From Thiobacillus sp. (GTDB lineage: Bacteria; Pseudomonadota; Gammaproteobacteria; Burkholderiales; Thiobacillaceae), in contig JANJWF010000136.1 of assembly GCA_024709685.1 (NCBI GenBank), forward strand, positions 1-37,322: DNA of 37,322 bases. The letters are read 5' to 3'. A model generated the notes under the pieces. It saw only the letters and a program-made list of their open reading frames with translations, did not search any database and was not told the origin of the DNA. The position numbers and the translations under genes are program-made. The number at the start of each line of letters is the position of its first letter. The first letter of the stretch is position 1. This document shows positions 25,403-36,200 of the stretch, piece by piece.

Positions 25403-27133
25403 TCAGTCTCCCAACACTCCTGTCAAAAATTCCGTTGCGCCGGCCAGTGCGATTTTCTGTGCCTCGCCGCTCTGCCTGGGTTCGGCATGGCGCGGCTGGT
25501 ATTCGATGACACCGTCCTTCAGCCCCCGCTCGCCTACCGTAACGCGGTGCGGGATGCCGATCAGCTCGGCATCGGCGAACATCACGCCGGGGCGCTCGTC
25601 GCGATCGTCCAGCAGCACGTCGAAGCCGGCGGCCGTCAATTCCTTATAGAGCGTATCGGCAGCGGTTTTGACCGACTCGCTCTTGGCGTAACCGATTGCC
25701 ACAATGACGAGCAAGAAGGGTGCCATGGCCTTCGGCCAGATGATGCCGCGGTCATCGTGATGCTGCTCGATCGCCGACGCCACGATGCGCGATACGCCGA
25801 TGCCATAGCAGCCCATCTCCATCACCTGCGCGTGGCCGCTCTCGTCAAGATAGGTCGCATTCATCGCCTGCGAATACTTGCTCCCGAGCTGGAACACATG
25901 GCCGACCTCGATGCCGCGGCACAGCTGCAACGTCCCTTTGCCGTCCGGGCAAGGGTCCCCGGACGTGACATTTCGTATATCGGCTACAAAATCCGGTTCC
26001 GGTAGGTCGCGCCCGAAATTGACACCGGCCAGGTGGAACTTGGCTTTGTTCGCGCCGCAGACGAAATCGCTCATCGTCGCGACCGTGCGGTCCGCGATGA
26101 GTTTGATGCGCGTACGGTCGATCTCCACCGGCCCCAGGAAACCGGGCGGGCAGCCGAAGGCCGTACGGATTTCGGCTTCGTTCGCCAGCCGGAAATCCGC
26201 GAGGCCTTCCAGCTTGCCGAGCTTGACCTCGTTCAGCATGTGATCGCCGCGCAGCAGGAGGGCGACCATTTGTTCTCCCGCCATCACGGCGACGAGTTTC
26301 ACGGTGCGGGCAAGCGGCACGTCGAGCAGGGCGGCGACGTCTTCGCACGTGGTCTGTTTCGGCGTATCCACCTCGCGCAGGGTCTCCTGCGGAGCAGCGC
26401 GCGGGGTGGCGGGAGCGAGCGCTTCGGCGAGTTCGACGTTGGCGGCGTAGTCGGAATCCGGACAGTAGGCGATCAGGTCCTCGCCGGAATCGGCGAGTAC
26501 GTGGAATTCGTGCGACGCCGAACCACCAATGGCGCCGGTGTCGGCCGCCACCGCGCGGAAGGTCAGGCCCAGCCGGGTGAAGATGCGCGTGTAGGCGTCG
26601 TACATCGTCTGGTAGGTGTCAGCAAGGCTCGTCTTGCTGGTGTGGAAGGAATAGGCATCCTTCATCAGGAATTCGCGTGCGCGCATGACGCCGAAGCGCG
26701 GACGGATTTCGTCGCGGAATTTCGTCTGGATCTGGTAGAAATTCAGCGGCAGCTGGCGATAGCTCTTGATTTCGCGGCGAACTACGTCGGTGATCACTTC
26801 CTCGTGGGTAGGGCCAAAGCAAAAATCGCGCTGGTGGCGGTCCTTGATTTTCAGCATCTGCGGGCCGAACACTGCCCAGCGGCCGGTTTCCTCCCACAGT
26901 TCGGCGGGTTGCACCGCCGGCATCAGCAGTTCGATCGCGCCGGCGCGATTCATCTCGTCGCGCACCACGGCCTCGACCCGTCGCAGCACGCGCAGGCCCA
27001 GCGGCATCCAGGTGTACAGTCCCGATCCGAGGCGCTTGATGAGGCCCGCGCGCAGCATCAGCTTGTGGCTGACGAGTTCGGCCTCGGATGGGGCTTCCTT
27101 GGTGGTGGAAATGAAGTACTGGGTAGCGCGCAT
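25403..27133 (-). CDS. proS: Prolyl-tRNA synthetase
   Basis: A bacterial-type class II prolyl-tRNA synthetase of 576 residues. Class II motif 1 lies around [15 protein letters not shown], motif 2 around [26 protein letters not shown], and motif 3 around [14 protein letters not shown]. The YbaK-like editing insertion (ADTGAIGG before it; [19 protein letters not shown] within) occupies roughly 230-390, and the anticodon-binding domain is C-terminal. The ATG at 27133 ([10 protein letters not shown]) is the family start; an earlier in-frame start adds unrelated residues. The gene is divergent from the spermidine-synthase-like gene, with 73 bases between. Confidence 0.96.
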   Translation of the reverse strand: MRATQYFISTTKEAPSEAELVSHKLMLRAGLIKRLGSGLYTWMPLGLRVLRRVEAVVRDEMNRAGAIELLMPAVQPAELWEETGRWAVFGPQMLKIKDRHQRDFCFGPTHEEVITDVVRREIKSYRQLPLNFYQIQTKFRDEIRPRFGVMRAREFLMKDAYSFHTSKTSLADTYQTMYDAYTRIFTRLGLTFRAVAADTGAIGGSASHEFHVLADSGEDLIAYCPDSDYAANVELAEALAPATPRAAPQETLREVDTPKQTTCEDVAALLDVPLARTVKLVAVMAGEQMVALLLRGDHMLNEVKLGKLEGLADFRLANEAEIRTAFGCPPGFLGPVEIDRTRIKLIADRTVATMSDFVCGANKAKFHLAGVNFGRDLPEPDFVADIRNVTSGDPCPDGKGTLQLCRGIEVGHVFQLGSKYSQAMNATYLDESGHAQVMEMGCYGIGVSRIVASAIEQHHDDRGIIWPKAMAPFLLVIVAIGYAKSESVKTAADTLYKELTAAGFDVLLDDRDERPGVMFADAELIGIPHRVTVGERGLKDGVIEYQPRHAEPRQSGEAQKIALAGATEFLTGVLGD

Positions 27134-27206
27134 GGTGGATAATCGGGACAAAACGCGCATTTTAACGTGCGTGAGGGTAATCTTCCGCGCTCGATTCTGG
27201 AGTGGA

Positions 27207-27983
27207 ATGGCAATGCGTTTGAGATTTGGGAAACATCGCGCAGTGGACGAGGGGCTGGAAGTGACCGAGGAACGCGGCGTGCGCACACTGCACCTCGGTA
27301 GCCAGGCGATCCAGAGCGCGATGCGAGTCAGTCGGCCGTGGGATCTGGAGCTCGCCTACACGCGGGCGATGATGGGATTCCTGATGTTCCGGTCGGCGCC
27401 GCAGCAGGTGCTGATGATCGGCCTCGGCGGCGGTTCGCTTGCCAAGTTCATCCGCAGGCAGCGGCCGCAGACCCATATCACCGCGGTGGAGATCGATCCC
27501 CGGGTGATCGCCGCCGCGCGCAGCCATTTCGAACTTCCGGGCAACGATGCCACGCTCAACGTGATCGAGGGGGATGGCGCGCTGTACGTGCGCCAGCATC
27601 CGGCGAGCGCTGACGTCATCCTGCTCGACGGCTTCGATGCGGGCAACCAGGTGGAGGCGCTGGCGACGCAGGCGTTTTATGCCGCCTGCCGCCGTGCACT
27701 GAGGCCGGGCGGGGTGCTGACGGTGAACCTGTGGGGCCGCGACCGGGGGTTTGCCGAGTATTTTGCGCGTCTGGAGCGGGCGTTCGACGGCGAGGTCGGC
27801 TGGATTTCGGTGCAAAACAAGACCAATGTCATCGTCTTCGGCTTCTCCGAGCCGGGCGCGGCGGACCGGCTCGACGCGGTGCGGCCGAAACTGGAAGACC
27901 TGTCGAAGCGGTGGGGGCTCGACTTGCGAAGTTTCGCACGCGACTTTCAGTGGACCGACGGGGCTGTTTCCTTGCCGCAATAG
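27207..27983 (+). CDS. Spermidine-synthase-like protein
   Basis: A 258-residue Rossmann-fold protein of the SpeE/polyamine aminopropyltransferase superfamily. The glycine loop [14 protein letters not shown], the acidic residue ending the second strand ([11 protein letters not shown]), and EGDGALYV are in place. The catalytic segment, usually D-S-T/S-D-P, here reads [14 protein letters not shown], so the putrescine-binding pattern is only half kept. Activity as a true spermidine synthase is doubtful; methyltransferase-like or aminopropyltransferase-like use of another acceptor is possible. The ATG at 27207 has GGAG about five bases upstream. Confidence 0.8.
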   Translation: MAMRLRFGKHRAVDEGLEVTEERGVRTLHLGSQAIQSAMRVSRPWDLELAYTRAMMGFLMFRSAPQQVLMIGLGGGSLAKFIRRQRPQTHITAVEIDPRVIAAARSHFELPGNDATLNVIEGDGALYVRQHPASADVILLDGFDAGNQVEALATQAFYAACRRALRPGGVLTVNLWGRDRGFAEYFARLERAFDGEVGWISVQNKTNVIVFGFSEPGAADRLDAVRPKLEDLSKRWGLDLRSFARDFQWTDGAVSLPQ

Positions 27984-28134
27984 CGTCGGGCGGGTGGCGC
28001 TCGCCGGACCCGGAAGCCTGCCATAGTCTTAATCAAAACAATGCTTAAGGGCGCGTTTCGGGCTGCCGCAGGATTGCAATTTTCGGTGGGTGTGAAAGAA
28101 TACGACCAACTGTATCTTATTGATGGTGGCGGCC

Positions 28135-28686
28135 ATGATCGACCGAGAAGGGTACCGCCCGAACGTAGGCATTATCTTGTGCAACGCGCACAACCAGGTT
28201 TTCTGGGGCAAGCGCGTCAACCAGCACGCCTGGCAGTTTCCCCAGGGCGGAATCAACTCGGGGGAAACGCCGGAACAGGCCATGTTCCGGGAACTGGAAG
28301 AAGAAGTGGGCTTGCAGCCCGAGCATGTGCGCATCCTCGGGCGCACGCGCGAATGGTTGCGTTACGACGTGCCTGTGCACTGGACGCGGCGTGACAGTCG
28401 CGGCCTTTATCGCGGGCAGAAGCAGATCTGGTTCTTGCTGCGGCTGACCGGGCGTGATTGCGACGTCTCGCTGCGCGCCAGCAATCATCCGGAGTTCGAT
28501 GCCTGGCGCTGGAACGAGTACTGGGTGTCGATGGACACAGTCGTCGATTTCAAGCGCGAAGTCTATCGCCTGGCGCTCGAAGAGCTCGAACGCTATTTGC
28601 ACAAGGACGTACGGTTCCTGAGGCAGCGTGCGCGCCGCCTCTGCGACCGCCGTGGCGCGCCGCTCGATCTTCAACTGAAGCCCTGA
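28135..28686 (+). CDS. rppH: RNA pyrophosphohydrolase
   Basis: RppH removes pyrophosphate from 5'-triphosphate RNA and so starts mRNA decay. The 183-residue protein has the opening [17 protein letters not shown], a full Nudix box G-x5-E-x7-REUxEExGU at residues 38-60, the [10 protein letters not shown] strand and the [12 protein letters not shown] segment, all family features. I start at the ATG at 28135 (preceded by GGTGG) because family members start there; TTG and ATG further upstream would add five residues. Confidence 0.95.
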   Translation: MIDREGYRPNVGIILCNAHNQVFWGKRVNQHAWQFPQGGINSGETPEQAMFRELEEEVGLQPEHVRILGRTREWLRYDVPVHWTRRDSRGLYRGQKQIWFLLRLTGRDCDVSLRASNHPEFDAWRWNEYWVSMDTVVDFKREVYRLALEELERYLHKDVRFLRQRARRLCDRRGAPLDLQLKP

Positions 28687-28707
28687 AGTCTGGGCCGGGA
28701 GGGCGTG

Positions 28708-29061
28708 ATGAAGGTGCGGATCTATACTTCAGCCGCACTCGCGGATGCCGCATCGCCCGCTTTGCCCTTGTGGCAAGTCGCGCCCACCCGCGATTCCAGC
28801 GGGCATCTGCTGACCGACTTCATGATGCTGATTCCGCGTCTGCGTACACGGCCGCCGCTCGAGATCGAACGTGCGTCGCGCGACATTCAGGCCGTGCTGG
28901 CGCTGCATCGCGATGTGGTGTTTGCCGACCTCAACCTGAAGCTGAACCTGCTCTGGGTGTCGCTGCGCCCGCGGCCGGGTGCAATCAGCGAACTGGTGGC
29001 AGCGATCCGGCTGCGCATACCCGAGGCACGGCTGGTGGCGCATTACGTCGATCCCCGTTAA
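28708..29061 (+). CDS. Small protein of unknown function after rppH
   Basis: A 117-residue protein I do not recognise, starting at an ATG 21 bases after the rppH stop with GGGAGG upstream. It has no signal peptide. The sequence alternates strand-like and helix-like pieces: VRIYTSAALADAA, LLTDFMMLIPRL, VLALHRDVVFADLNLKLNLLWVSLRPRPGAISELVAAIRLRIPEARLVAHYV. The second half looks like an alpha/beta unit repeated in a small ACT-like or ferredoxin-like fold, without a visible active-site motif. Position suggests co-transcription with rppH; nothing more can be said. Confidence 0.7.
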   Translation: MKVRIYTSAALADAASPALPLWQVAPTRDSSGHLLTDFMMLIPRLRTRPPLEIERASRDIQAVLALHRDVVFADLNLKLNLLWVSLRPRPGAISELVAAIRLRIPEARLVAHYVDPR

Positions 29062-29204
29062 GTCCGCTCAGACTTCTGGCCGTTCTGAATGCCCCTGCGA
29101 ACGACAAGGAAACCCGCGCCGTTTCTGCATTTGCGTGCACCCAAAGCGACAGAATTCGTTAAAATGAGCGATTGCTAATTAACCCCTAATCCACTGGAGC
29201 AAAC

Positions 29205-30293
29205 ATGGCCGTTTCTGAACTTCAGGTGCAGACTGCATTGAAAGCGTTGGTCGATCCCAACACCCACAAGGATTACGTCGCGACCAAATCCGCCCGCAAT
29301 ATCAAGATCGACGGCGGCGCCGTTTCGGTCGACATTCAACTGGCCTATCCTGCGCAGAGCCAGCTGGCCACCATCAAGCAGCAGGTCGAAGACAAGCTCA
29401 AGGCCATCGATGGCGTGACCAATGCCACCGCCAACGTGAGCTTCAAGATCGTTTCGCATAGCGTGCAGCGCGGCGTGAAACTGATTCCCAACGTCAAGAA
29501 CATCATCGCCGTCGCGTCCGGCAAGGGCGGCGTCGGCAAGTCCACCACCGCTGTCAACCTGGCGCTGGCGCTGTCCGCCGAAGGCGCCCGCGTCGGCATG
29601 CTGGACGCCGACATCTATGGACCGTCGCAGCCGACCATGCTGGGCATCACCGAAAAGCCCGAGTCTACCGACGGCAAGAACCTCGAGCCGCTGATCGGGC
29701 ACGGCATCCAGGCGATGTCGATCGGCTTCCTGATCGACATCGAAACGCCCATGGTCTGGCGCGGCCCGATGGTGACGCAGGCGCTGGAACAACTGCTGAA
29801 CAATACCAACTGGAGCGAGCTCGACTACCTGGTGGTCGACCTGCCTCCCGGCACCGGTGACATCCAGTTGACGCTGGCGCAGCGCGTGCCGGTGACCGGC
29901 GCGGTGATCGTCACCACGCCGCAGGACATCGCGCTGATCGACGCCCGCAAGGGCCTCAAGATGTTCGAGAAGGTAGGCATCCCCATCATCGGCGTGGTCG
30001 AGAACATGAGCCTGCACATCTGCTCGAACTGCGGCCACGAGGAGCGCATCTTCGGCGAGGGCGGCGGCGAGCGCATGTGCAAGGACTACAACGTGGAATT
30101 CCTCGGCGCCTTGCCGTTGGACGGCAGCATTCGCGCCGATACCGATTCCGGCAAGCCATCGGTGGTGTCCGATCCGAACGGCCGCGTGGCAGAAATCTAC
30201 AAGCAGATTGCGCGCCGCGTTGCTGTTAAGATTGGGGAAACCGGGGTGGATCACTCCGCCAAGTTCCCCAACATCGTCATTTCCAATACCTGA
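29205..30293 (+). CDS. apbC: Mrp/ApbC iron-sulfur cluster carrier ATPase
   Basis: A 362-residue P-loop ATPase that carries and hands over Fe-S clusters in the cytosol. An N-terminal MIP18/DUF59 domain ([14 protein letters not shown]...) is followed by the deviant Walker [11 protein letters not shown] at 105-114, [29 protein letters not shown], and the cluster-binding CxxC at residues 273 and 276 (HICSNCG). Its stop overlaps the dcd start by one base (TGATG). A 144-base leader lies upstream with an AT-rich stretch (TTAAAAT) that may hold the -10 region. Confidence 0.95.
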   Translation: MAVSELQVQTALKALVDPNTHKDYVATKSARNIKIDGGAVSVDIQLAYPAQSQLATIKQQVEDKLKAIDGVTNATANVSFKIVSHSVQRGVKLIPNVKNIIAVASGKGGVGKSTTAVNLALALSAEGARVGMLDADIYGPSQPTMLGITEKPESTDGKNLEPLIGHGIQAMSIGFLIDIETPMVWRGPMVTQALEQLLNNTNWSELDYLVVDLPPGTGDIQLTLAQRVPVTGAVIVTTPQDIALIDARKGLKMFEKVGIPIIGVVENMSLHICSNCGHEERIFGEGGGERMCKDYNVEFLGALPLDGSIRADTDSGKPSVVSDPNGRVAEIYKQIARRVAVKIGETGVDHSAKFPNIVISNT

Positions 30294-30859
30294 TGAGCAT
30301 CAAGTCCGACCGATGGATCCGCCGCATGGCGGCTGCGCATGGCATGATCGAACCCTTCGAACCGGGGCAGATCAAACAGGCGGGGGGCCGATCCATCGTG
30401 TCGTACGGCACGTCGAGCTACGGCTACGACGTGCGATGCGCCAACGAATTCAAGCTGTTCACCGACATCAACACCACGATCGTCGACCCCAAGGCATTCG
30501 ACCCGAATTCCTTTGTTGAGATCAGGGGCGATTCCTGCATCATCCCCCCGAATTCCTTCGCACTCGCGCGCACGGTGGAATACTTCCGTATTCCGCGCAG
30601 CGTGCTGACGATCTGCCTCGGCAAGAGCACCTATGCCCGCTGCGGCATCATCGTAAACGTGACGCCGCTGGAGCCCGAGTGGGAGGGCCACGTGACGCTG
30701 GAATTTTCCAATACCACCCCGCTGCCTGCACGGATCTACGCCAACGAAGGCGTGGCGCAGATGCTGTTCCTCGAGTCCGACGAGGTATGCGAAACCTCCT
30801 ACAAAGACCGTGGCGGCAAGTATCAGGGCCAGGTTGGCGTGACCCTGCCGAAAATTTAA
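30293..30859 (+). CDS. dcd: dCTP deaminase
   Basis: Deaminates dCTP to dUTP, feeding thymidylate synthesis. The 188-residue trimeric-fold protein has [17 protein letters not shown] near the start, the VDPKAFDP and [19 protein letters not shown] segments, [10 protein letters not shown] with the nucleotide-binding serine/arginine, [16 protein letters not shown] with the catalytic glutamate, and NEGVAQMLF near the end. The start overlaps the apbC stop, so the two share a transcript. Confidence 0.96.
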   Translation: MSIKSDRWIRRMAAAHGMIEPFEPGQIKQAGGRSIVSYGTSSYGYDVRCANEFKLFTDINTTIVDPKAFDPNSFVEIRGDSCIIPPNSFALARTVEYFRIPRSVLTICLGKSTYARCGIIVNVTPLEPEWEGHVTLEFSNTTPLPARIYANEGVAQMLFLESDEVCETSYKDRGGKYQGQVGVTLPKI

Positions 30860-30879
30860 TCCCCGGGACCCCGGGGATT
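30858..30879 (+). terminator. Possible terminator hairpin after dcd
   Basis: AATCCCCGG (30858-30866) pairs perfectly with CCGGGGATT (30871-30879), loop GACC, starting within the dcd stop codon. A T-run (CTTTTTCT, 30890-30897) comes only 12 bases later, and a TATAAT box lies between. The hairpin could end the apbC-dcd transcript, but the spacing is not that of a textbook intrinsic terminator. Confidence 0.5.
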
Positions 30880-30881
30880 CG

Positions 30882-30887
30882 TATAAT
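30882..30887 (+). promoter_or_regulatory. Likely -10 box upstream of the decarboxylase gene
   Basis: A perfect TATAAT, 49 bases before the decarboxylase ATG and just after the dcd hairpin. The -35 position at a 17-base spacer falls inside the hairpin (ATCCCC) and has no consensus match, so if used it may need an activator, or be a chance match. Confidence 0.4.
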
Positions 30888-30935
30888 CCGCTTTTTCTGA
30901 TCCGCTCATCCTTACGGCTTCCCTCTGGAGCAGCC

Positions 30936-33179
30936 ATGCGCTTTCGCTTTCCCGTTGTCATCATCGATGAAGATTTCCGTTCCGAAAATGCCTCCGGTCT
31001 GGGCATCCGCACCCTGGCCGAGGCCATCGAGAAGGAAGGCATGGAAGTGCTGGGGGTCACCAATTACGGTGACCTGACTTCGTTTGCACAGCAGCAGGCG
31101 CGCGCTTCGGCGTTCGTGCTGTCCATCGATGACGAGGAACTCGCCGGCAGCGCCGAGGATGCGCAGGCCGCATTGCAGAAACTGCGTGCTTTTGTCGAGG
31201 AAGTGCGGTTCCGCAACGCCGAAATCCCGATTTTCCTGCACGGCGAAACGCGTACGGCGCGTCATATTCCGAACGACATCCTGCGCGAGCTCAACGGCTT
31301 CATCCACATGCTGGAAGACACGCCTGAGTTTCTCGCCCGTTATATCGGTCGCGAAGCGCGCGCTTATCTCGATTCACTGGTGCCGCCGTTTTTCCGTGCA
31401 TTGACCCATTACGCGGCGGACGGCTCCTATTCCTGGCACTGCCCCGGGCACTCCGGCGGTGTGGCATTCCTGAAATCACCGATCGGCCAGATGTTCCACC
31501 AGTTTTTCGGCGAGAATCTGCTGCGCGCCGATGTCTGCAACGCTGTCGACGAACTCGGGCAACTGCTCGACCACACCGGGCCGGTGGGGGCGTCGGAGCG
31601 TAATGCGGCGCGTATCTTCAACTGCGACCACCTGTTCTTCGTCACCAACGGCACCTCATCGTCGAACAAGATGGTGTGGCACGCCACCGTCGCGCCGGGC
31701 GACATCGTCGTGGTCGATCGCAACTGCCACAAGTCGATCCTGCACGCCATCATAATGTGCGGGGCGATCCCGATTTTCCTGACCCCGACGCGTAACCACT
31801 ACGGCATTATCGGGCCGATTCCGCTGGACGAATTCCGACCCGAGAACATCCAGAAGAAAATCGACGCGCATCCATTCGCCAGGGACGTGAAGCGCAAACC
31901 GCGCATCCTCACCATCACCCAGTCGACCTACGACGGCATCCTCTATAACGTCGACATGATCAAGGAACTGCTCGGCGACTATATCGATACCCTCCATTTC
32001 GACGAGGCCTGGCTGCCGCATGCGACCTTCCATGATTTCTACCGTGGCATGCACGCCATCGGCAAGAATCGCCCACGCGCCAAGGACGCGCTGGTGTTCG
32101 CGACCCAGTCGACCCACAAGCTGCTGGCTGGCTTGAGCCAGGCATCGCAGATCCTGGTGCAGGACTCGGAGACGCGCAAGCTCGACTTCCATCGCTTCAA
32201 CGAAGCCTATCTGATGCACACCTCGACCTCGCCGCAGTACGCCATCATCGCTTCGTGCGACGTCGCCGCGGCGATGATGGAACCACCCGGCGGTCCTGCC
32301 CTGGTGGAGGAATCCATCCGCGAGGCACTCGATTTCCGCCGTGCCATGCGCAAGGTCGACGAGGAGTTCGGCGACTCCTGGTGGTTCAAGGTTTGGGGCC
32401 CGCAGAAGCTGGCCGAGGAAGACGTCGGTGATCGCGAGGACTGGATGCTGGAGGCTGGCGCGCGCTGGCACGAATTCGGCAATATCGCGCCCGGATTCAA
32501 CATGCTCGATCCGATTAAGGCCACCGTCATCACGCCGGGGCTGGACATGGACGGAGCCTTCGCCGACTGGGGTATTCCCGCGGCAATCGTTACCAAGTAC
32601 CTCGCCGAGCACGGGGTCATCGTCGAGAAAACCGGCCTGTACTCCTTCTTCATCATGTTTACCATCGGCATCACCAAGGGCCGCTGGAACACGCTGGTGA
32701 CCGCACTGCAGCAGTTCAAGGCCGATTACGACGAGAACCAGCCGCTGTGGCGCGTGCTGCCCGAGTTCATCGAAGCGCACCCGTGTTACGAAAAAACCGG
32801 ACTCAAGGACCTGTGCGACCAGATTCACGCCATCTACAAGGCCAACGATGTGGCGCGCCTGACCACGGAAATGTATCTGTCTGAAATGGCGCCAGCGATG
32901 AGGCCTGCCGATGCGTTTTCCAAAATGGCGCACCGCGAGATTGAGCGTGTCGAGATCGACCAGCTCGAAGGCCGCATCACCGCCATGCTGGTGACGCCGT
33001 ATCCACCGGGCATTCCCCTGCTGATTCCGGGCGAGCGCTTCAATGCCACCATCGTCCGCTACCTGCAGTTCACCCGTGAATTCAACGACAGGTTTCCCGG
33101 CTTCGAGACCGACGTGCATGGCCTGGTCGAGGATCGGGTCGACGGCAAGGCGCGATATTACGTTGACTGCGTAATCTGA
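30936..33179 (+). CDS. PLP-dependent Arg/Lys/Orn decarboxylase (large form)
   Basis: A 747-residue fold-type I decarboxylase related to AdiA, LdcI and SpeF. The N-terminal response-regulator-like wing domain (about 1-130) comes first. The PLP lysine is at 395 in ATQSTHKLLAGLSQ, with HCPGHSGGVAF near 168, FFVTNGTSSSNKMVWH and the PLP-ring aspartate in LHFDEAWLPH. The NEAYLMHTSTSPQY and PHLLIPGERF-like LLIPGERF blocks are also family marks. Arginine is my best guess as substrate, but lysine or ornithine is not excluded. AdiA-type enzymes consume protons and yield agmatine; no antiporter gene sits beside it. Confidence 0.9.
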   Translation: MRFRFPVVIIDEDFRSENASGLGIRTLAEAIEKEGMEVLGVTNYGDLTSFAQQQARASAFVLSIDDEELAGSAEDAQAALQKLRAFVEEVRFRNAEIPIFLHGETRTARHIPNDILRELNGFIHMLEDTPEFLARYIGREARAYLDSLVPPFFRALTHYAADGSYSWHCPGHSGGVAFLKSPIGQMFHQFFGENLLRADVCNAVDELGQLLDHTGPVGASERNAARIFNCDHLFFVTNGTSSSNKMVWHATVAPGDIVVVDRNCHKSILHAIIMCGAIPIFLTPTRNHYGIIGPIPLDEFRPENIQKKIDAHPFARDVKRKPRILTITQSTYDGILYNVDMIKELLGDYIDTLHFDEAWLPHATFHDFYRGMHAIGKNRPRAKDALVFATQSTHKLLAGLSQASQILVQDSETRKLDFHRFNEAYLMHTSTSPQYAIIASCDVAAAMMEPPGGPALVEESIREALDFRRAMRKVDEEFGDSWWFKVWGPQKLAEEDVGDREDWMLEAGARWHEFGNIAPGFNMLDPIKATVITPGLDMDGAFADWGIPAAIVTKYLAEHGVIVEKTGLYSFFIMFTIGITKGRWNTLVTALQQFKADYDENQPLWRVLPEFIEAHPCYEKTGLKDLCDQIHAIYKANDVARLTTEMYLSEMAPAMRPADAFSKMAHREIERVEIDQLEGRITAMLVTPYPPGIPLLIPGERFNATIVRYLQFTREFNDRFPGFETDVHGLVEDRVDGKARYYVDCVI

Positions 33180-33243
33180 AACAGCAAGGGTTTTAGCGCC
33201 GGATCGGGTTTGCGCCGCGGCGGAGATCCCGCGGCCCGGCCCT

Positions 33244-36200
33244 TCAGGCGAGAGGGGTGGTCGTGAACAGTCGCTCGATCGGCAGAGGCTCCGCCAGGAC
33301 ACACCCCTGTGCATGGTCGATGCCAAGATCCTTCAGAATCGTGACAACCCTGTCGGTTTCGGTGCACTCAGCCACGGTCTCGATCGCCATCACGTGCGCG
33401 ATCCGATTGATCGCGTCGACCACGGCACGATTGAGCCGATCGTCGGCGAGGGAGCGGATGAGCCGACCATCGATTTTGATAAAGTCGACCCGCAAGACCT
33501 TGATATCCGTAAAAGACGACATTGCGCTGCCGAAGCGGGCGAGCGAAATCCTGCAGCCGAGTTGCTTGAGTTCGGCAATCCTCAGATTCACCCGGCTCAG
33601 ATTGGCAGAAGCGGCGGTCTCGGGGATCTCGAGGCACAGCCTGTCGCCGGGTACTTCGTGGCTGACGAGCAGATCGTGCAGGTAGTCGGGCAGGTGATCA
33701 TCGACGAGCGACCGTTCCGACAAATTGACGGCGAATAGCGATGGAGGCTCCAGCGTCCGCTGCGTGGCGGCGATGCCGCTGATGACCTCGCGCAACACCC
33801 AGCGATCGATGGCAGGCATCAGGTTGTAGCGCTCGGCGGTGGGTATGAACGCCATCGGCTCCACCAGTCGTCCATCCGGTTCCCGTAGTCGCAGCAGCAC
33901 TTCGTAATGCGACCGCAGTGCCGTACTGGCGCCCAGCGGGACGATGGGCTGGTAATACAGGCTGAAGCGGTCTTCGTCGAGTGCCTGGGTCAGCCGTGAC
34001 ACCCACAACAGCTTGCTGCGGTGCTCGATGAGGTCCGCATCCTCTGCGCAATAGAGATGCGCACGATTGCGGCCCTGCTCCTTGGCGATGTAGCAGGCGG
34101 CATCGGCGGCACTCATGGCTGCCGCAGCAGTGTCGATGCCGGCGGTGAGCGGTGCGATGCCGATGCTTGCCCCGAGCGTGAAGCTTTGGCCTTGCCAGGT
34201 GAAACGGAAGTCGCGCACCGCGTCGCGAAGTTCCAGTGCGAGGGATAGCGCATGGTCCGCCGGGCAATGTTCCAGCAGAATGCCGAATTCGTCACCCCCG
34301 AGGCGCGCCAGCGTGTCGCGCTGGCGCATCCTGCCCTGCAGCAGCGCGCTGATCTGGCGCAGCAATTCGTCTCCCGCGGCATGGCCGCAGGTATCGTTCA
34401 CCACCTTGAACTGGTCGAGGTCGAGATAGCACAGCGCATGGGCGGCGCCTTCGCGGTGGGCGCTGTCCAGCATATGGGCAAGGCGGCACTCGAATTCCTG
34501 GCGGTTGACCAATCCGGTCAGGGCGTCGTGCGTAGCCTGCCAGGTGATCTGCGCGGCCAGTGCCTGCGACTCCGTGACGTCGCGGAATACCAGCACCGCC
34601 CCGCTGACTTCGTCGCCCTCGCGCAGCGGGTATGATGAATATTCTGCAATCATCATGCTGCCGTCCTTGCGCCACAGGGCCTCGATCATTCCTCGCTGGG
34701 CGAGGCCGGACCGGAAAGCGTCGTAGATCGGGCACTCGTCAGCCGGGTATGGCGTGCCGTCACGGCGGCTGTGATGGATGTTCTCGTGGGTCTGCCGGCC
34801 GAGCAGTTCGTCACGGGTGAACCCTAGCATCTCGAGTGCAGCGTCGTTCACGAAGATGCAGCGCCCCTCGGTGTCGAGCCCGTAGATCCCCTCGCCGGCA
34901 GACTCAAGCAGCAGACGGAAGCGGGCCTCGCTCGCGCGCAGCGCCTGCTCGGCCTGCTTGCGCGCGCTGATGTCGAACAGCGTCGAGCGGCTCGTGCGAA
35001 AAGTGCCAGCGTCGTCCCGGACGGCGGTGGCATTCACTTCCACCGGCAGGCGGCTGTCGTCCTTGCGCAACATCTCCAGTTCGAGGTTGTACAGTTCGCC
35101 AAGAGCTTTGAAGCGTGGAAAGTTCTCTTCGAACCTTTCGACGCTCGACGGCGCAAGGAACTCGTCGAACCGCCTGCCGATCACCGCCTCGCGCGTGTAA
35201 CCGAGCCAGCGCAGCTCGGTATCGTTGATTCGGGTGAAGCGGCCGTCCCCATCGAGGGAGTGATAGCCGCACGGCGCCTGGTTGTAGAGGTCCTGAATTT
35301 CATTGGCGTATCGCCTCGCAGCGGTTTCAGCGCGCTCGCGTTCCTCGATCTGGCGACTCAGGTTTGTGTTGGCATCCTCGAGCAGTGCGTTGCGTTTGTC
35401 GAGTTGGGCGGTTCGCTGCGTCACCAGGATCTCGAGTCGGCGTCGGTGATTTTCGAGCTCTTCCTCGCGGCGCTTCTCCTCGGTGATGTCGATCAATACG
35501 CCCTGCAGGAACAGCGGTACACCGTGGGCATCGCGTACGATTCGCGCTTCGTCGAGCATCCAGCGTGCCTGACCATCGCGCGTCACGAGGCGGTACTCGC
35601 AGCGCAGCGGCGCGCCGCTTGCGTAACAGCCCGCATAGGCAGCTTTCACCACGTCCCGGTCATCCGGATGGACCGCTTCGAGAAGGCCCGTGGGGGCGGC
35701 CAGCGACGCCTCCTGCGAGAACCCGAGGCCCTGCACCTGCGGGCTGACGTAGAGCAGCCGACCGGGCGCGTCGAGAGCGGCCATGTAGGTGATCGCCGGG
35801 ATCTGTTCGACCAGGGTGCGGAACTTGATCTCGGCAGCACGCTTCTCGCCGCGCAACTGCTGTTCGCGCAGCACGCGTTCGACCACCGCCGGCAGCAGTT
35901 CCAGGTAATTCCGCTCGCTGTCCTTGACCAGATAGTCGCGCGCCCCCCGGCGCATGGCCTCCACTGCCACGCCCACATTGTCCGCGCCGGTGAGCATCAT
36001 CACCGGTACCGGCATCTCGCCGCCTTCGTGCTGGAGCTCTCCCAAGAACTCCAGACCGCTCAGATCGGGCAGGTGATAATCGAGCAGGACCAGGTCCGGG
36101 TGCCGTTCTCTGGCCTGGCGGACGCCCTCGAGGCCGGTCTCGGCCTCGAACAGCTCGAAGGCATAGTCGGGGTGGTTCGCGAGCGCGCGTCGGCAGGCGA

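Noticed and set aside
31656-33326. Long minus-strand frame opposite the decarboxylase gene
   Set aside because: Antisense shadow of a certain gene; the translation has no recognisable motif.
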